From assembly GCA_037178855.1 (NCBI GenBank), contig JASJZC010000004.1, forward strand, positions 496,001 to 560,000: a DNA stretch of 64,000 nucleotides. The letters run 5' to 3'. Positions within the stretch are counted from its first letter, which is position 1, and each line of letters opens with the position of its first letter. The notes below the pieces were generated by a model that worked only from the letters and a program-made list of their open reading frames with translations, made no database searches and was not told the DNA's origin. Made by a program: the position numbers and the translations under genes. Origin of the DNA: Oscheius sp. JU75. Taxonomy: Eukaryota > Nematoda > Chromadorea > Rhabditida > Rhabditidae. This document shows positions 45,129 to 58,300 of this stretch, piece by piece.

Positions 45129-47248
45129 ATGCTTGCCACCGCATCCGAAAATTTAGGAGAGCAGTCTATTGGTTCGTCTTGAATTTGGTTCAGTCCTCGC
45201 ATTTCCTGTTTGGTTTCAGAATGTGCTGACGACATGCTTCCCACTCATAATAAGCAAGAGTCTCACTCCGCTGGTGATATCCATCTCCTCGGGTGCAATA
45301 TTAGTCACAAGTGAGTGTCTTCTTCATTGACTCCGTCGAGGAGGCTAATTTCCTATCAAAGAATCGTTCAATCGCGTATCATATTCCATCTGTCCCCTTT
45401 TCAGACCAGTATGGCTCCAATTCAGTCTTCTATGCTCCGCGATTTTTGTCTTTTACGTCGGCTACGGGTACATGCAGGTTCTTTCTCATTCTTCTGTCAA
45501 CTCATTACGATTCTAGGAACTCATCTTCAAATTGCCGGGCATGAAACCCTACGGCTGGTACCTGACCCTCGTTCAGTTCCTCATCTATAGCATCTGCGGT
45601 TACGGCGAGTCTCAGATGTGGCACGATACGCGGAGACGGATTCCGATGAAGATATACGCTCTGTTGGCCTTCTTCACCGTGGCCACGATGGGCTTGTCCA
45701 ATGCCTCTGTCGGCTACCTGAACTATCCTACGTTTGTTGGCTCTTTGAAATTGTAAAATGTGGCTTGTAGGCAGGTAATTTTCAAGTGTTGCAAGCTGAT
45801 TCCCGTCCTCATCGGCGGCATTCTCATACAAGGAAAACGTTACGGGCTGATAGACGCCTCCGCCGCGGTCCTTATGAGCATAGGTGGGTATTCTGCTGGT
45901 TTTTTGAGGAACGAGGCTGGCTATCGCCTCTTTGAGCCTGAGAATATTTAAACTTGTCAACTCCTCACCTTTAGGTACTTTTTCCATGCCCCTTTCTTCT
46001 CAAATTAGCTTGTCCGAAAATTTACGCCACATGGATGTCATTCAGGTCTGATCATGTTCACGCTTGCCGACAGCGAGGTCTCGCCCATTTTCGACCCGAA
46101 AGGCTACATTATGATCTCGGTAAGATTCTGTCTTTTTGCCCCAAACTGTTCGTTTCAAGGGCGCCCTTGTCGCGGACGCCTGTATAGGAAATATCCAGGA
46201 GAAGCAGATGAAAAAGTACGGCGGTTCGAGCAACGAGGTCGTCCTCTATTCCTACTCGATCGGTTCCATCTACATTTTTGTCTATACCATCATCAGCGGG
46301 GAATTCTTTAGCGCTTTCGGCTTCTTTCTCCAGCATCCGTGGCAGACCTATGGCTACGCCTGCGTGTTCGGAGTTCTCGGCTATCTGGGAGTCAATGTCG
46401 TCCTCACTCTCATCAAGGCGAGACTCTTTTATATTTTTGCCTATATAACGAACCGATTCAGGTCAGTGGAGCTCTGGTTACTGTCACGGTCACCACACTC
46501 CGAAAAGTCGTCACAATCTGTCTCTCCTTCGTCCTCTTCGCCAAACCCTTCAGTGTCGACTACATCTGGGCTGGACTGCTCATCCTCTTGGCCATCTATC
46601 TGAACCTGTACAGGTAGATTTTGCTATTTCTTTTCCTTTACTCCAATCAAAACGAATCAGTTTCATGCATGTAGCCTTTTAATCCTTGCGTTTGTTCGTT
46701 CTTCAACAAGTCGTGATCTGATACGTTACCGCGTTTTGATGCCACAGGAGCTTGTCTCCATACTATAATTCCTGATCGGCCAGATTTCTGGCTGTAAATT
46801 CGGGGAGCATTTGCTGTTCAATTTTTTGCAAATCAGTAGCCACGGCAACCTAGCAAACGAATACTTGTGGAAACTGTAACTAACGTTTTGGGGCTGCTCT
46901 TATAGCCATTTTGAAGCTCTAGACGTTGTAAAACTACTATTTTATGGATGCGCTTTAGCTGCATTCCCTTCTTTTGTTAGCAGAATACTGGTTTCCGAGC
47001 CAGGGAGCGGGAGAAATTATCACAATTTTCTATCGAGATGAGGCTAAAGGGAGCGATAGTCCGGTTGAAATTTTAGGACAAATAAATACGAAGCTCAGCG
47101 AAGAAAAAAAAATGGTCTAAAAACCTCTAGTAATCGCTCCATTTCCAGCAAGAACAAGGCCAAATGGGACTCGGCTCTTCGAATGTGGCTGCGGAACAAG
47201 GTGGACAGTCGGCGGAAGGCCGACGGCAGCAGCGACTTTATCGTTTAA
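45129..47248 (+). CDS. pst-2: Golgi PAPS (3'-phosphoadenosine 5'-phosphosulfate) transporter, SLC35B3/PST-2
   Basis: Imports the sulfate donor PAPS into the Golgi lumen for sulfation of glycans and proteoglycans. About nine short exons from ATG 45129 (MLATASENLGEQSIECADDM) to stop at 47246-47248. Landmark blocks match human SLC35B3 closely: FVFYVGYGYMQELIF, GWYLTLVQFLIYSICGYGES, TVATMGLSNASVGYLNYPTQ, VIFKCCKLIPVLIGGILIQG, GNIQEKQMKKYGGSSNE, VLYSYSIGSIYIF, ALVTVTVTTLRKVVTICLSF and FVLFAKPFSVDYIWAGLLIL. About ten hydrophobic segments are evident, as in the family. The last exon, after a roughly 540-nt intron, encodes a basic cytosolic tail. Convergent with RCAN downstream. Probably co-transcribed with rps-12. 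Confidence 0.94.
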
Positions 47249-47518
47249 AGCCTTTTTTTTCCCAACTTACCCTGTATACTTGTTTCTTTTTGAATCTGTG
47301 ATAGCTTTTCTTTACCAACCAAAGACGGGGTCCAATATTTATTTCACTGTGATCTGTTGTGATTGTTTTTTCCTTTTTTTGACTGTACAGCGGGGGAGGG
47401 CGTAAAGCTAACAAATATATCAGTTTTGTAACATACAATATGCACGTTTTTGTCTAATAAAAAGATGGGTATAAGTGAGCTAGACGTGGAAAAAGTCGGT
47501 ACGAAATGGAGGAAATGT

Positions 47519-49054
47519 TCAATCCATGTCCGAAGGGGTCGATGGCCTCGGCGTTCGCGGCATCTCGATGCTGGAAGGAGCGTCCAAGGGCGTCTCGCAG
47601 GGATGGACGATGATGGCTGGGGTGCTATCATCGCCGTTGTGGACCTCGAATCTAAAAAGCAGTTTTCGAAGGTTCGAAATGTAAAGACGTGAGCTAGAAC
47701 ACCGTCTGAGAACACTTTTGATGCTATAATCGTGATCCAAAAAACCTTACTATTAGCATCTAAATTTTTTTTGGTACATATTGAAATTTTGACTGCCACT
47801 GAGATGCAGAATTCCTTTCAGACCCGAAGGTGTTTTAAAAACAAGATTTGAGACTGTCCGCTTGTCTTTTTCTAGCAATACTTTACGAACGTGGGTCGGG
47901 GTAATCCCTTTGCCGATGATATCCAAAAAAAAATCGTGAACGGAAAACAAAAAAACTTGGACTCACTTCTCTTCCAACGCGAAGCTGGCCAGCCTCGACA
48001 TCAGATCGAAACTGCAGACGACTGGTGGCATTTCCTTGGTCTGTTCCCATCCAACTGGAGGAGAACAGGGTGGCGAGATGAGGAACTGTTTCTCCAATGG
48101 CGGAGGACTGAGTAGACTGGAGCTGTTCCGGAGAAGAACCCTCTGTAATTTTCGGTTTCTGTTGACCGTATCTCGAGCGTTATTGATACCATACTAATCC
48201 TCTCACACTGCGTCAAACCCCTCTCCTTTTCGGACAAACATACCTGGGCAAAGAAGGCTTTCAGCTGATGACCATTGAAGCTGAATCCCTGGACGATCAG
48301 CTTGGCTGCTGTCGCATTCTCCGGCGAGCTGAAGATGACACGCACGCGTCGGAATGATTTCAAAAAATCGAAATGGATGTCCTCCTCGATTTGGGTGAAT
48401 AGAGTGGAGAAGTTGTGTCGCTGTGAGGGGTCGGAGAAGACCTAAAGAATTTAGGCTCAATAACAGGTCGGTGTCGCCTCCCCCTGTTCTCTTTTTTCAT
48501 CTTTCGCGGTTATTTTAAGTTATGTAGGGCTACAACATTAACAATTGAGGTTCAACGAGAGAAAGAGGATTAGTTCATGCAGTTTTGAAAGAAGAATTTC
48601 ACCTTTTTGGGTTTCTATCGGCTAGTCTAGCCCTCTGGTTTCAAATTCTATTAGTTCATTTCTCAAGTTTACCGGTAGTCTACTGCATAGAAGAATCCCA
48701 TAGGTTAGATCTGAATGCTACTAATAGGACTTGTTCCCTGGTCACGGTCATCCCAAAGAGGCTAGCAGAACAAACGCTAAACGAAATCATTGAGTTCATG
48801 TCTACAAAGTTTTCTCTTCAAAAAAAGATTGAAGGGAGAGATCAGATGGTCCTCTATAGTTACGGATCTCTTTCTCTCGGGCTCTCCCCCTTCCCAGTCT
48901 GTGAAAAAGACTCGTAAACCGTATGAAACTTATGTAGACTCACCTCATCTGGAACCTGTGTGACAATGATGCTATTCGGAAGTTCGTTTTTGCTCGTGAC
49001 CCGGTTCACAGTCATTCCGTTGTAATTGACAGTATTCTCAAGTACTTCCACCAT
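47519..49054 (-). CDS. rcn-1: Calcipressin / regulator of calcineurin (RCAN)
   Basis: RCAN proteins bind and modulate the phosphatase calcineurin in the cytosol. Four exons from ATG 49054 give: MVEVLENTVNYNGM with NSIIVTQVPDE; an RRM-like exon starting at 48446 (VFSDPSQRHNFSTLF, then FLKSFRRVRVIFSSPENATA); the signature exon LEKQFLISPPCSPPVGWEQ, containing the family's SP-repeat (LISPPxSPPVGW); and FEVHNGDDSTPAIIVHPCET, the calcineurin-binding PxIxxH-like C-terminal segment, ending PSTPSDMD at 47519. The length is about 190-200 residues, as usual. A polyadenylation signal (TTTATT near 47337-47343) lies downstream, and the gene is convergent with pst-2, 270 bp apart. The first intron is about 495 nt. 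Confidence 0.93.
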
Positions 49055-51362
49055 TTTCAAGGTAAAAGTGTGTTCTGAAAGTCAGGATTTTGGAAATTGC
49101 TAAAAGAAAGAGAGTCAAGAAGAGAAAGGTTGAGAGAAAAATAGCTCGAAATGGGATTTATGATGAGAAACTAAGGGAGATCAATAATGGACCGCATGAG
49201 AAGCTCATTGGATTGCAAATGTGGGCGCGGAACACACAGCTGTTAGTAGTTTTCGTGGCAGGACCCGGGAACAGATTCAAGCTTTTATCTTAAAACCTGT
49301 GTCCCACCCGTACTGCCTCGTTCGGCATTCCCGCGTCTCACCCAAACCGTGTCGGCGCACCTCCGTTCACGACCCCGCCAGCATTAGCTCACTTCTCATT
49401 GATTAATCTTCACCTAAGCTTGTGATTAGCCGATTGGCTTCGACCGTGGGGGAATTAGTGATTAGTGCAATTAGTGGAAGGTTCTTCCCTTGAGAATAGC
49501 GATAAGATACTTTTGGTCAAAATAAACGTTTTCAAAGGAACGGGCAATCAGAGAGAAAAGGGTGATGCAAGTAGGCCCACTCTGCCACTCCTCGGAAGAG
49601 ATAAACAATGAAAAGGACTGCCGAGGCCGAATGTGTTGCGTCAAACTGCTTTTCCAGAGCTCCCGAGACACAAATTGGACAAACAGAGAGGTGATTATAG
49701 TTTCTGTATTACGGGGGAGAGGTGACGCACACAGACGGTACGGTATAGGCTGTTATTGTGAGACGAGAGATGAAAAATGATAGTGTTTATATGAGAGAGA
49801 GCGAAAGATTCGGACAAACGTTCGTTTGCAAGTCTGATAGCGGCTGGTGATCGATGGACGGACAATGGGTGGGAGACAACAAGACGAGTACTGATATTCA
49901 AAAGAGAGGGTGAAGAGAGATAGTGAGAGCCAACTACGAGTCTATCAACCTCCTGAAGACCTGGTAGTTATGAGAGATAGGCACAGAGAGTACGAGAAGG
50001 CTGTTGGTCAAGAGAGACAATGTAAAACAGGCGTTTGAGAGCAGAGAGTCGAGAGTGAGAGATAGTGAAAGTCTGTAAACGAAACTCATTGGATATGTAT
50101 TGGGAGAATCAGTAGTTCGGTGGTCAAGAAAGACGGTGAGGGTCAGGCAAGAGCCCAACGACCGTACATCCTAATAATCCGGTAGTCTAGATTCTATGAG
50201 ACAACCGTTGGATACAGTTGGTCCGTTCAATGGTGAAGAAAGGGAACTATTTTCCGACCCAGTTCAGAACTGAAGAACCGGTTAATGGAAGGTAGTCAAG
50301 AGGCAGTAATCACGAAAAAGAGAGGCTGACTGGATAGATTCCGAAATTTTACAACTCTACGACGTGTCCTCTATAGGATTTCAACACGATATTTCGTGAC
50401 TGCGTATGACTGGTCGCCTGAGAATAAAATCGAGAGAGGGAGAATCTTCTGGAAGAAACCCTACTTGACCTCCTCCTAATAACCAAAGAGGCGGATTAAC
50501 AAGCTTTCTAGAAGTTTCTGGAGCTCAAAACTTTTGCGGATTTTCCTAATTGATACTGGTACCAGAAGGAGAAATTTAGAATGAGCTAGCCCTACGAACC
50601 AGTAGCCTCTTGCAAACAGTGTTTTTGCAAAGTCACGTGGTTCCAATCAACCCATGTGAGAAGAGGAGGTCGAGTGACCTATTAATAAGAAACGAGAGGA
50701 CACTACTTATTCGTATCTGGCTATTTTAAGAACATTCTCGAGTCTAACTTTTAGCGCGGCGATGCATAGCGAAGGAAGGAACAAAGTGCGAGCAGAAAAT
50801 CTTCACTTCCTCTGACGCAGATGCGACCATCTGGGGAGCTATCTTATCATTGAGAGCCGACTAATAATGGCATTCTTTCCTGAGAGAAGAACACAAGGGA
50901 TTTCTGGTCGCTCTGCTCTGATCCGAGCAAGCAATTGAATCGGGAGTGTATTCTGGGGAATGGTTGAGCAGTGTCTTTGGGTGTAGACAGAGACAGACTC
51001 TTACTCTTTAAACTGTTCTGTTGAGAACTCTCTCTCTCTCTCAAAAGTACTGAAAAGTTTGGAGACCATGCTCTCTGACCAGTAAAATGGGAGACAAATC
51101 AGAAATAGACACAGGGAGAGATTATGGGGTGTTCCAAAAGAGGATTATGTCGGGTCGCTCTTCGATTTCGTGGTTTTCTAACACGTCTCTGCCCCCATTA
51201 AAATGGTCGAACTGGGTGAGAGAGATGACAGTGAACCGACACTGGACTGAAACTCCTTGTATAAGAGTCAAGAAGAGATCTATTCTCTCTTGCCCTTGGA
51301 CTCTTTCCCCCAAAAAGAGCTCATTCCAAAAAAATAGACAAAAAAAAAAAACAAAAAAAGTT
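49055..51362. other. Gene-poor region upstream of RCAN, start of a GA-rich tract
   Basis: About 2.3 kb. It probably holds the RCAN promoter. From about 49550 the + strand becomes purine-rich with many GAGAG runs. ORFs are short and in no consistent frame. No gene supported. Confidence 0.4.
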
Positions 51363-51444
51363 CGCACTGAACAGGATTCGAACCTGTGCGGGCAGAGCCC
51401 ATTTGATTTCGAGTCAAACTCCTTAACCACTCGGACATCAGTGC
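51363..51444 (-). tRNA. tRNA-Ser (CGA)
   Basis: A minus-strand class II tRNA of 82 nt: acceptor GCACTGA pairs with TCAGTGC, A box TGTCCGAGTGGTTAAGGAG, anticodon loop CTCGAAA with anticodon CGA, a long variable arm GGGCTCTGCCC, T arm CAGGTTCGAATCCTG, discriminator G. On the minus strand a T-rich tail (A run at 51340-51358 on +) follows and can terminate Pol III. Confidence 0.95.
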
Positions 51445-54400
51445 AGATGAGAGCGCCGCCAACGACTGGGGTAAACTAGGCGACGGGGAAATTGAGGGAG
51501 AACACCGGGAGTTCAAGAGAGTTTTGAGACGAGAAGATGGGACTCTTGGCTATTGTTCGGAGTGGAAAAGGAGGCTAGGGATGGGGAAGCGCAAAAATAG
51601 CGTGAGGAGGAACTCTTGAAGGGAGTTTTGAGAATCACTTGAGGAGAGTACAGAAGGCTTGGGGGAGGGGATTTTCCGAGCATGAACTGACTTTTAGTCT
51701 TCAGGATTAGTTCTTAAATAGCCATTCTCAGTCCTATGGACAAAGGCTCACAGGAAGCTCTGTTTTCAGTGAGTGAGTTCTGTACAGATGGAGTCACGAC
51801 CTTGGGTGGTCAATCGAGATACATATCATCAGATTCAGTTCAAAGATATTTCAGTGGGTTCTCTCGACTCATACCCTCTCTTTCAATTCGCTAGAATACA
51901 AATAATTGAAAATTGAAGCCGTCTTTTGACCACCAAGGATCAACAATGTATTCTCTCGACCCATAAATTTTGGTCTCTTGACTTATCCCCTATGACCAGA
52001 ATAGAATAGGAACCATATAAATGGTCGTCTAAAGTAAGGTATGGGAACATAGCCCCGATTTTCTAGAGTCAACGTGAGAGAGTACAGGCGCTCGGAGAAA
52101 AGAGTCCAATGAGAGTACAGGTACCCGGTAAGATTGTGATTGTATAGTTCGAACCTGCAGTATTATGGAATACAGAGAGAGAAAGTTCTGCGAATGGGAG
52201 ACATAGTTGAAAATCAGTGATCTGGGCAACAAGTTGCCTCGCTTACGCATCTGCCGTTCCCTTTTGACGTCACGACGCTCTCTTTGTCTCTCCCCAGTTA
52301 TATTATTTTTCTGGAGATAAAATCATTGAAAGATCAGAGAAAGGGCATTTTTAGAATGAGAGTGAGAGATAGAGAGACATAACTGAATGAGAGAGAGCCT
52401 GGAGGCAAAAACATGTTTTCGAAAATAGACGAGACTCGGTTCCAATTAGATCGAAGGAAAGGGAGAGATGACCAGCCATTTCTCATTTTCAATGTTCTCT
52501 GATTCCTTGGGAAGTCTCTAAAAATAGAAAGAGGGAGTACTGGAATCTCTTCTGGTAGGTGAGAGTAGGCGGTTTAATGGGATGAGCAAACAGACCTCAC
52601 CCTCTCTGGGAGTAAATTTACTTTCAATGAGAGAGAGAGAAATCAATTGGTCGATGGTGATTCAAAGAGTGAACCGCTCATCTTCTTCTCCAAAGGAACA
52701 CTGGAACTGAACAAAAGGAAGAGTCAACTGAACTCTTATCTCCTAAATGAATAGTAAGTATGAGTCGCTCTCGGGTAAGAGACTGAGTCAGAGAATGTAG
52801 TGGTCTAGTCAGGATGCTGAACTCTCACCCAGAGAGACAGGAAGAGTCAGAGACAGGGGGCCAACAGAATGAGTACAGGAATAGGACCTAGCAACCAGGT
52901 AAGAGTCGATCCAGTTCTTTCAAGAATGTGGTCAAGAATCAAGTATACAAGGCAGAGTCAAGAGCTGGTAGCAGATTTGTGGAGAGTATAGGAGTCTGAC
53001 CCAGTCAGACGAGAGTCGGGTGTACCATACAGGTAGCGAGCTATAAGAACACATCTGAACTGGTAGAGTCAGTCATATCCCGTTCAGACGAGAGTCTGGT
53101 CAAGCACCAGAGGCATCCGAAGTGATATTTGCAGTAAGTACAGGATCAGACAGTATTTCGAGAAGAATGAGTCAAGTGAGCGGGTTTGAACTAGTGTTCG
53201 GACATGACTCACAGTCTAGTAGGAGGGTCGAGAGTTCAATGAACAGATCTGGTAGTCTAGCAGACAGCGTACATGCACTGTCGAGATCACAAAAGAGACA
53301 GGGCTAGAGTAAAGAGTCGCCTCTATCTTTCGCAAACTGCAAAAGAGAACTCTCGCCCAGAGAGACAAGGGGAGTGGCCTCATCTCGGAACACGTGAAAG
53401 TCATGAGAGAAGAAATCCGAGGGGAGAGAGGGACAGCCCACCTCGGCTATTGACGTCAAAGAGGAGACTCTTCGTGGGGAAAGAACACGAAAATGGCGCA
53501 GGAGAGATAAGCCCCCTCACAGAATTTGGAGGTGGGTGTCCTAGGGAGAAATAAGTATGGGTACATGTCTCTAAGAGGCAGGGAAAGTAGGGAACAGTGA
53601 ACTGAGAGAGATTGGGTTACGGAAAGACGAGGAGACAAAGGAGCAGGAAGAGTGGGATTGTTTATTGAATAGAGACACTTTTTGAGCAATCTGTCTCTCT
53701 CCTGATCGCTAAGCTCCTCATTAGAACTCCACTCATACTCTCTAGAGAGATAGAGAGCAGTAAGAGAGTACCTGATTCGACTCATGCTCTCTTGAGCGTA
53801 ACAGTCACAAAGTACTGACAGTGACCGTCAGTGTCTACTTGACTAACTCTCTCTGTCTATTGATAACTGTTTCTTCCATTTCGGTTTGGACATTGTACCC
53901 AAGTCTAGTCTCTATATCGGTTTCTAACGGGAGAGAGGAAACAGAATCTTCGAGCACAATCTATTAATCTCGGAGATTATGAGAGAGAGAAGAGAGTCTG
54001 ACTCAATGTCAGTGAGCTCTTGACTACCTCTCTGTCCTACTGCAATGTTCCCACAGTTGTGTTCAGATCTTGCACTCAAAAGAAGTCTCTGACTCTACTG
54101 AGAATGAATTAAAGACCTCCCACAGTGTCACTCTCTGGAGGGTACAGAATAGAGACGAGATTCGCAGGCCTTAATGGTATTAGAAGGTGAATTACTGTAG
54201 AAATGGAGGATAGAGACTACTGAAGAGAATATGAGATATACTGTGAGAGTCAAGAGGACAGAGAGACTGGTACACACTATCTCTGGGACTGGAAGGAGAG
54301 AGTCCGGTGGAGAGACTAAGAGTAACAGAGTGTGTTTCTCTTTCTGTCCTCCCTTCCGTTGACGCATGCCCCTTCCTCTCTCTCCCCTCCCCCTAGATCC

Positions 54401-55234
54401 AAAATTAGCCTCTCTCAATGTCCAGATTCCCCCTCTCATTCGTCTCCTCTGCAATTCTAGGCATCTCTTTTGCAAATTGGCTCTCTCTGCAAGAAGGTTC
54501 AGAGATCAGCAGAAGCCACAGTTTTGTATATAGCGACTCCGTATTTTCCAATTGTGTGCGGCTCCCCTCATTTCCTCGTCACACAAGACATTATTGCCCC
54601 AACGGCTAAAGTAGCCAGGAGACCTTGTTTGTTCCTCGTCAGAGGAATAAATAACTCTAAGAATATGAGAGTTGGATAAAGATAGCTGAGTGTGTGGGAA
54701 TAGGGAACACGTGTTTGGGGGAGACTGATACTGAAAGTTAGGACAAAAGTACTGAGCCTAGTTATCAGGCTGGAGATTCTGATTCTGATCAGCTCAGTAG
54801 TTCAATTTTCTCAAATAGACTCTAGAGACCAAGAACAGCTTTTTCCGGAGGACAGAACGAGAAGAGTTAAAAAGTACATGGTCTGGACAAGAGACCTGTG
54901 CTGTGAGTGGAACCGAAGTTCTGAACCTCGTGGTCAAATTGGAGAGTACAGGAAAAGAGGTAATCAAGTGGAGCACACAGGTTGAACAAGAGCCAGAGTT
55001 AGTGGTACTCACTAGCCAGAGATAAGGTGAGACATGTACTCTCAGTAGGAGGTGAGTCTATCAGGCAGATCTACTGTACTGTAAGTCGCAAATACTGTCT
55101 AACTGACTTTTATAATCCTCTCTCTCTCTCTCTATCGATCTCATTTCCCTCCAGAAGGGTTTCGAAAACTCCAAAACTTGCCAGCCAGCTGTCGCCGGCC
55201 GAGATAACCAGTTCGCAATTGCGGCAGAAACTGT
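51445..55234. repeat. GA-rich, gene-free tract
   Basis: About 3.8 kb without a supported gene. The + strand has a strong excess of A and G, with recurrent GAGAG and AGAGTC words and (GA)n patches near 52370-52395 and 52626-52640. Related short sentences recur: CAGACGAGAGTCGGGT near 53006 and CAGACGAGAGTCTGGT near 53087. No long exact tandem repeat was seen. ORFs in this part lack domains. Confidence 0.5.
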
Positions 55235-55316
55235 GATCAGGTGGCCGAGTGGTTAAGGCGATGGACTGCTAATCCATTGGGGTTTCCCCGCGTGAGTTCG
55301 AATCTCATCCTGATCG
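55235..55316 (+). tRNA. tRNA-Ser (GCU)
   Basis: A plus-strand class II tRNA of 82 nt: acceptor GATCAGG pairs with CCTGATC, A box TGGCCGAGTGGTTAAGGCG, anticodon loop CTGCTAA with anticodon GCT, variable arm GGGGTTTCCCC, T arm TGAGTTCGAATCTCA, discriminator G. TTTTGCTTTTTT follows and can terminate Pol III. Confidence 0.95.
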
Positions 55317-58300
55317 AATCTTTTGCTTTTTTGCTCAAGTCAAATAAATGTTTTCTCCCCAGCGAAAACTCTTAATTTTAGGGGAATTCTGCAGGTGGCC
55401 GATTGCCATCACTTTGCTCCAAAATAGCTCCCCAGTGACAGCCAAATATGCCCTAATATATTCAGAAAACATGCCCTACGTGCGTGAGCATCTGACGCAC
55501 AACTTTTTCTTTTTCTAAAATTAAGGAAGCCCACCCACAAGGAGGAATATGGTGAAAACGGGAATTGATGCCCAGAGGGAGAGGAAGATTACGAGAGAGA
55601 GAGTGTGGCACGAGATCTGTTTTTGGGGCCGGAGTGGCTAATTAGCCGACTGGATATACGAGATTCCACGGGGTCTAATTGGCACTATCGCGAGCTTATT
55701 TTTGCGAAATGAGAACCGTTGAAGGGTCGGATAACGCAACAGGAGAGCCGTCTGTGTGGAGAGGACCAAGAGTCAGTAGATGGTTTTTGAGGGCGCAGAA
55801 CACTGGAAGGTTTCCGAACAGAAGTGCCGGGACAAACTATGATTTTGACGGAGAGAGTATGGGTCTAGAAAGAGCCGTGAACCCTAATGTTCCTCTTTTG
55901 TTTCTGATCCACATCTCACGGTACACCAGTCTACTTGAGAATCTGATCTGATAGAGGGACTATTGTGAGTCACGACTGTCAAGTCATTGAATTGGATATC
56001 CTAGAGAGGAACAGACGAGAAGACCAAAGATATCTGTTTCACTCTTTGGATAGATAGAGTATGAGTCAGGTCTGGAAAAGAAGTCTCAGAAACAGCCTTT
56101 GTCAAGCTTCGAGAGTCAGCAGTCACAGTGAGTACAGTCGAGAGTCGAAGATGTGATCAATAGGACAAGGACAGGAAGCGTAAAAGTTACGCCATGTCAT
56201 GTCAAGCTGCAAGGCTATAATGGTCGCAATTAAAAAATAATCCAGTTGCAATCCTCACAAGAGTCAGTTCAATGGAAAAGAAATGACAGAATATGAGTCA
56301 AGCTGAGTCATGTCAAGCTATGAGAGGCATCGTAAAGATGTCTGGATTGTCACAGACTTGTCTAGAGACGTCTTCTAACCGGACAAAGGTACATTACCGT
56401 CTCTGACCTTTTCAAGTCTCTTTGGTCAGTCCAATCCAAAAGTTTTGAAATGACAGCAAAAGGAGAGGGACGATGTTCACAATTTTGATAAATCAGGACA
56501 AGAGATAGTTAAGTAATGGTCTGAACAGAAGCTGATCCGATTCCAGTTCCAAAAGGACCTGGACTGGAACTTTCGACAGAAAGACGAGGTGTCAAAAAGA
56601 ATGAGTGTCAGGCTGTTAAAACGGTTGAAGAGAGCTACTCATCGGCAAGGCACCTTCGACCTCCTGGCCAGAGATCCCAGTCAAACTACGTCAAAGAGGT
56701 GTAACAGTCAGGGAAGTAAGAAAGACTGGAGTGCTATTCTTAGAGGTGGTAAATAATACCCTCTCTCTGCTGAAGGGGACACTTCCAGACACTTGTTTCA
56801 ACGAAGAGGAAGAGCCAAGAGTCAAATGTCACAAAAGGGGACACAGGAATGTGTATCCAGAGTGTCACGATGTAACAAAGAGAACACGAGGAAGTGTAAA
56901 TGGCGGCGTCTTGGCCGAAACTGCGTCACTGGAAGAAATTGCAGATTAGCAGGGGGCTTTCTCTCTGCTTGCAACAAAACACGAAAAAAAGCAAAAAGGC
57001 TCGGAAGGTTGTGGCAACATCATTCGCTTGTCGGAAACACGGACCAACCTGACGGTCATCATCGCCGGGGGAATTGAACCCAAGTGCTTTGAGTCGGGAC
57101 TTGGGGAACTTGGCACTGCGCCATTGATACCAAGCTACCGGTCAGAAGAGAGAGGGCTGTATAGGCAACGGAAAGGAAGGGCAGGGAATTCTTTGGCCCA
57201 AAGGTGGTTCTAAATGGAGAAGACTCTGTGGACACAACTGGATTACGTGGGATATGCAGAAGAGACCCAATTTGTGTCTTCCTCTTTCTGGAGACGCCGG
57301 GAAGAGGATAGGGATTTTCAGACTGTTAGAGTTGAACAGTCTGGAATTCCAGACACAGCCAAAGGGAGAGGGTGAGTTGTTTGACTCTCTACATTCCCTT
57401 GACACTCTGCTGTCTGAACTTTCCACAGCCTCCCATGACCCACTCTCTGCACGGAAATAGCCAGGTGCAACCTAACCTCTGCGGCTCTGGCGTAGGTTTC
57501 TATTTACCTCTTGGCCTATTCTTGTCCTTGAAAAGGAGTCGAAGGGTCTTGGAGCTACAAAATGCTAGCTTAGCATATCCAAAAGTCTTTTGGACCGAAG
57601 AATACAGATGTAATCAGTTATTCGGGAAACAATAGTTTTGTGATCCATTGTCTGTTCCCACAACTCGAAATCATTGGCCTCGATAGACAGACAGTTCGGA
57701 AAGAGGCTGTGTATCGATGTCCTATGGTTAGGAGTCGGTGCGCAGCAGTGGGAACTTTCTGGGAGACTGGACTGTCGATTACACTATCAGACTTCGACGT
57801 GCACAGGCCGTTGAACCTTTCAAATCTTAGAATTGGTGAGTTCGTGTCGGGACCTCTTTGAGGTGGGCAATCATTCAATCCGCTTCGGCGAGATAAAATT
57901 GGAAGGGTCCCGTCATATAAATCCAGATTCTTCTATCGACTAGAGGGTTTGCAAACGAGAAGCAGCAGTGCTAGAACACAAACAAATGACCAGATGTTCT
58001 CTCTAAACAAGTGACTCAGAAAAGACTTTTGCTCTCCGATCAGTATCTTCCCAAGAAAACGCCTCTCTCTTTCTCGTCCTACGAACAAACAATAGAAATG
58101 CGTAATTGTGGCGGCCGAAAGTGCGTCAGTCTCTCTAAGTTCAAGTCAATGTTTTGGGAAAAGGCAGAGATGGGGATAAAGGGCTCTCTTCCGGTCAAAA
58201 AGTGCCGCTTAGGGCGGCTTACTATGGCGCAAGCGGCTGTCCCAATGACGCACGTCCACAAGTAGAGGCCTAAATAACTTATTCATGACTTGTGTAGAGG

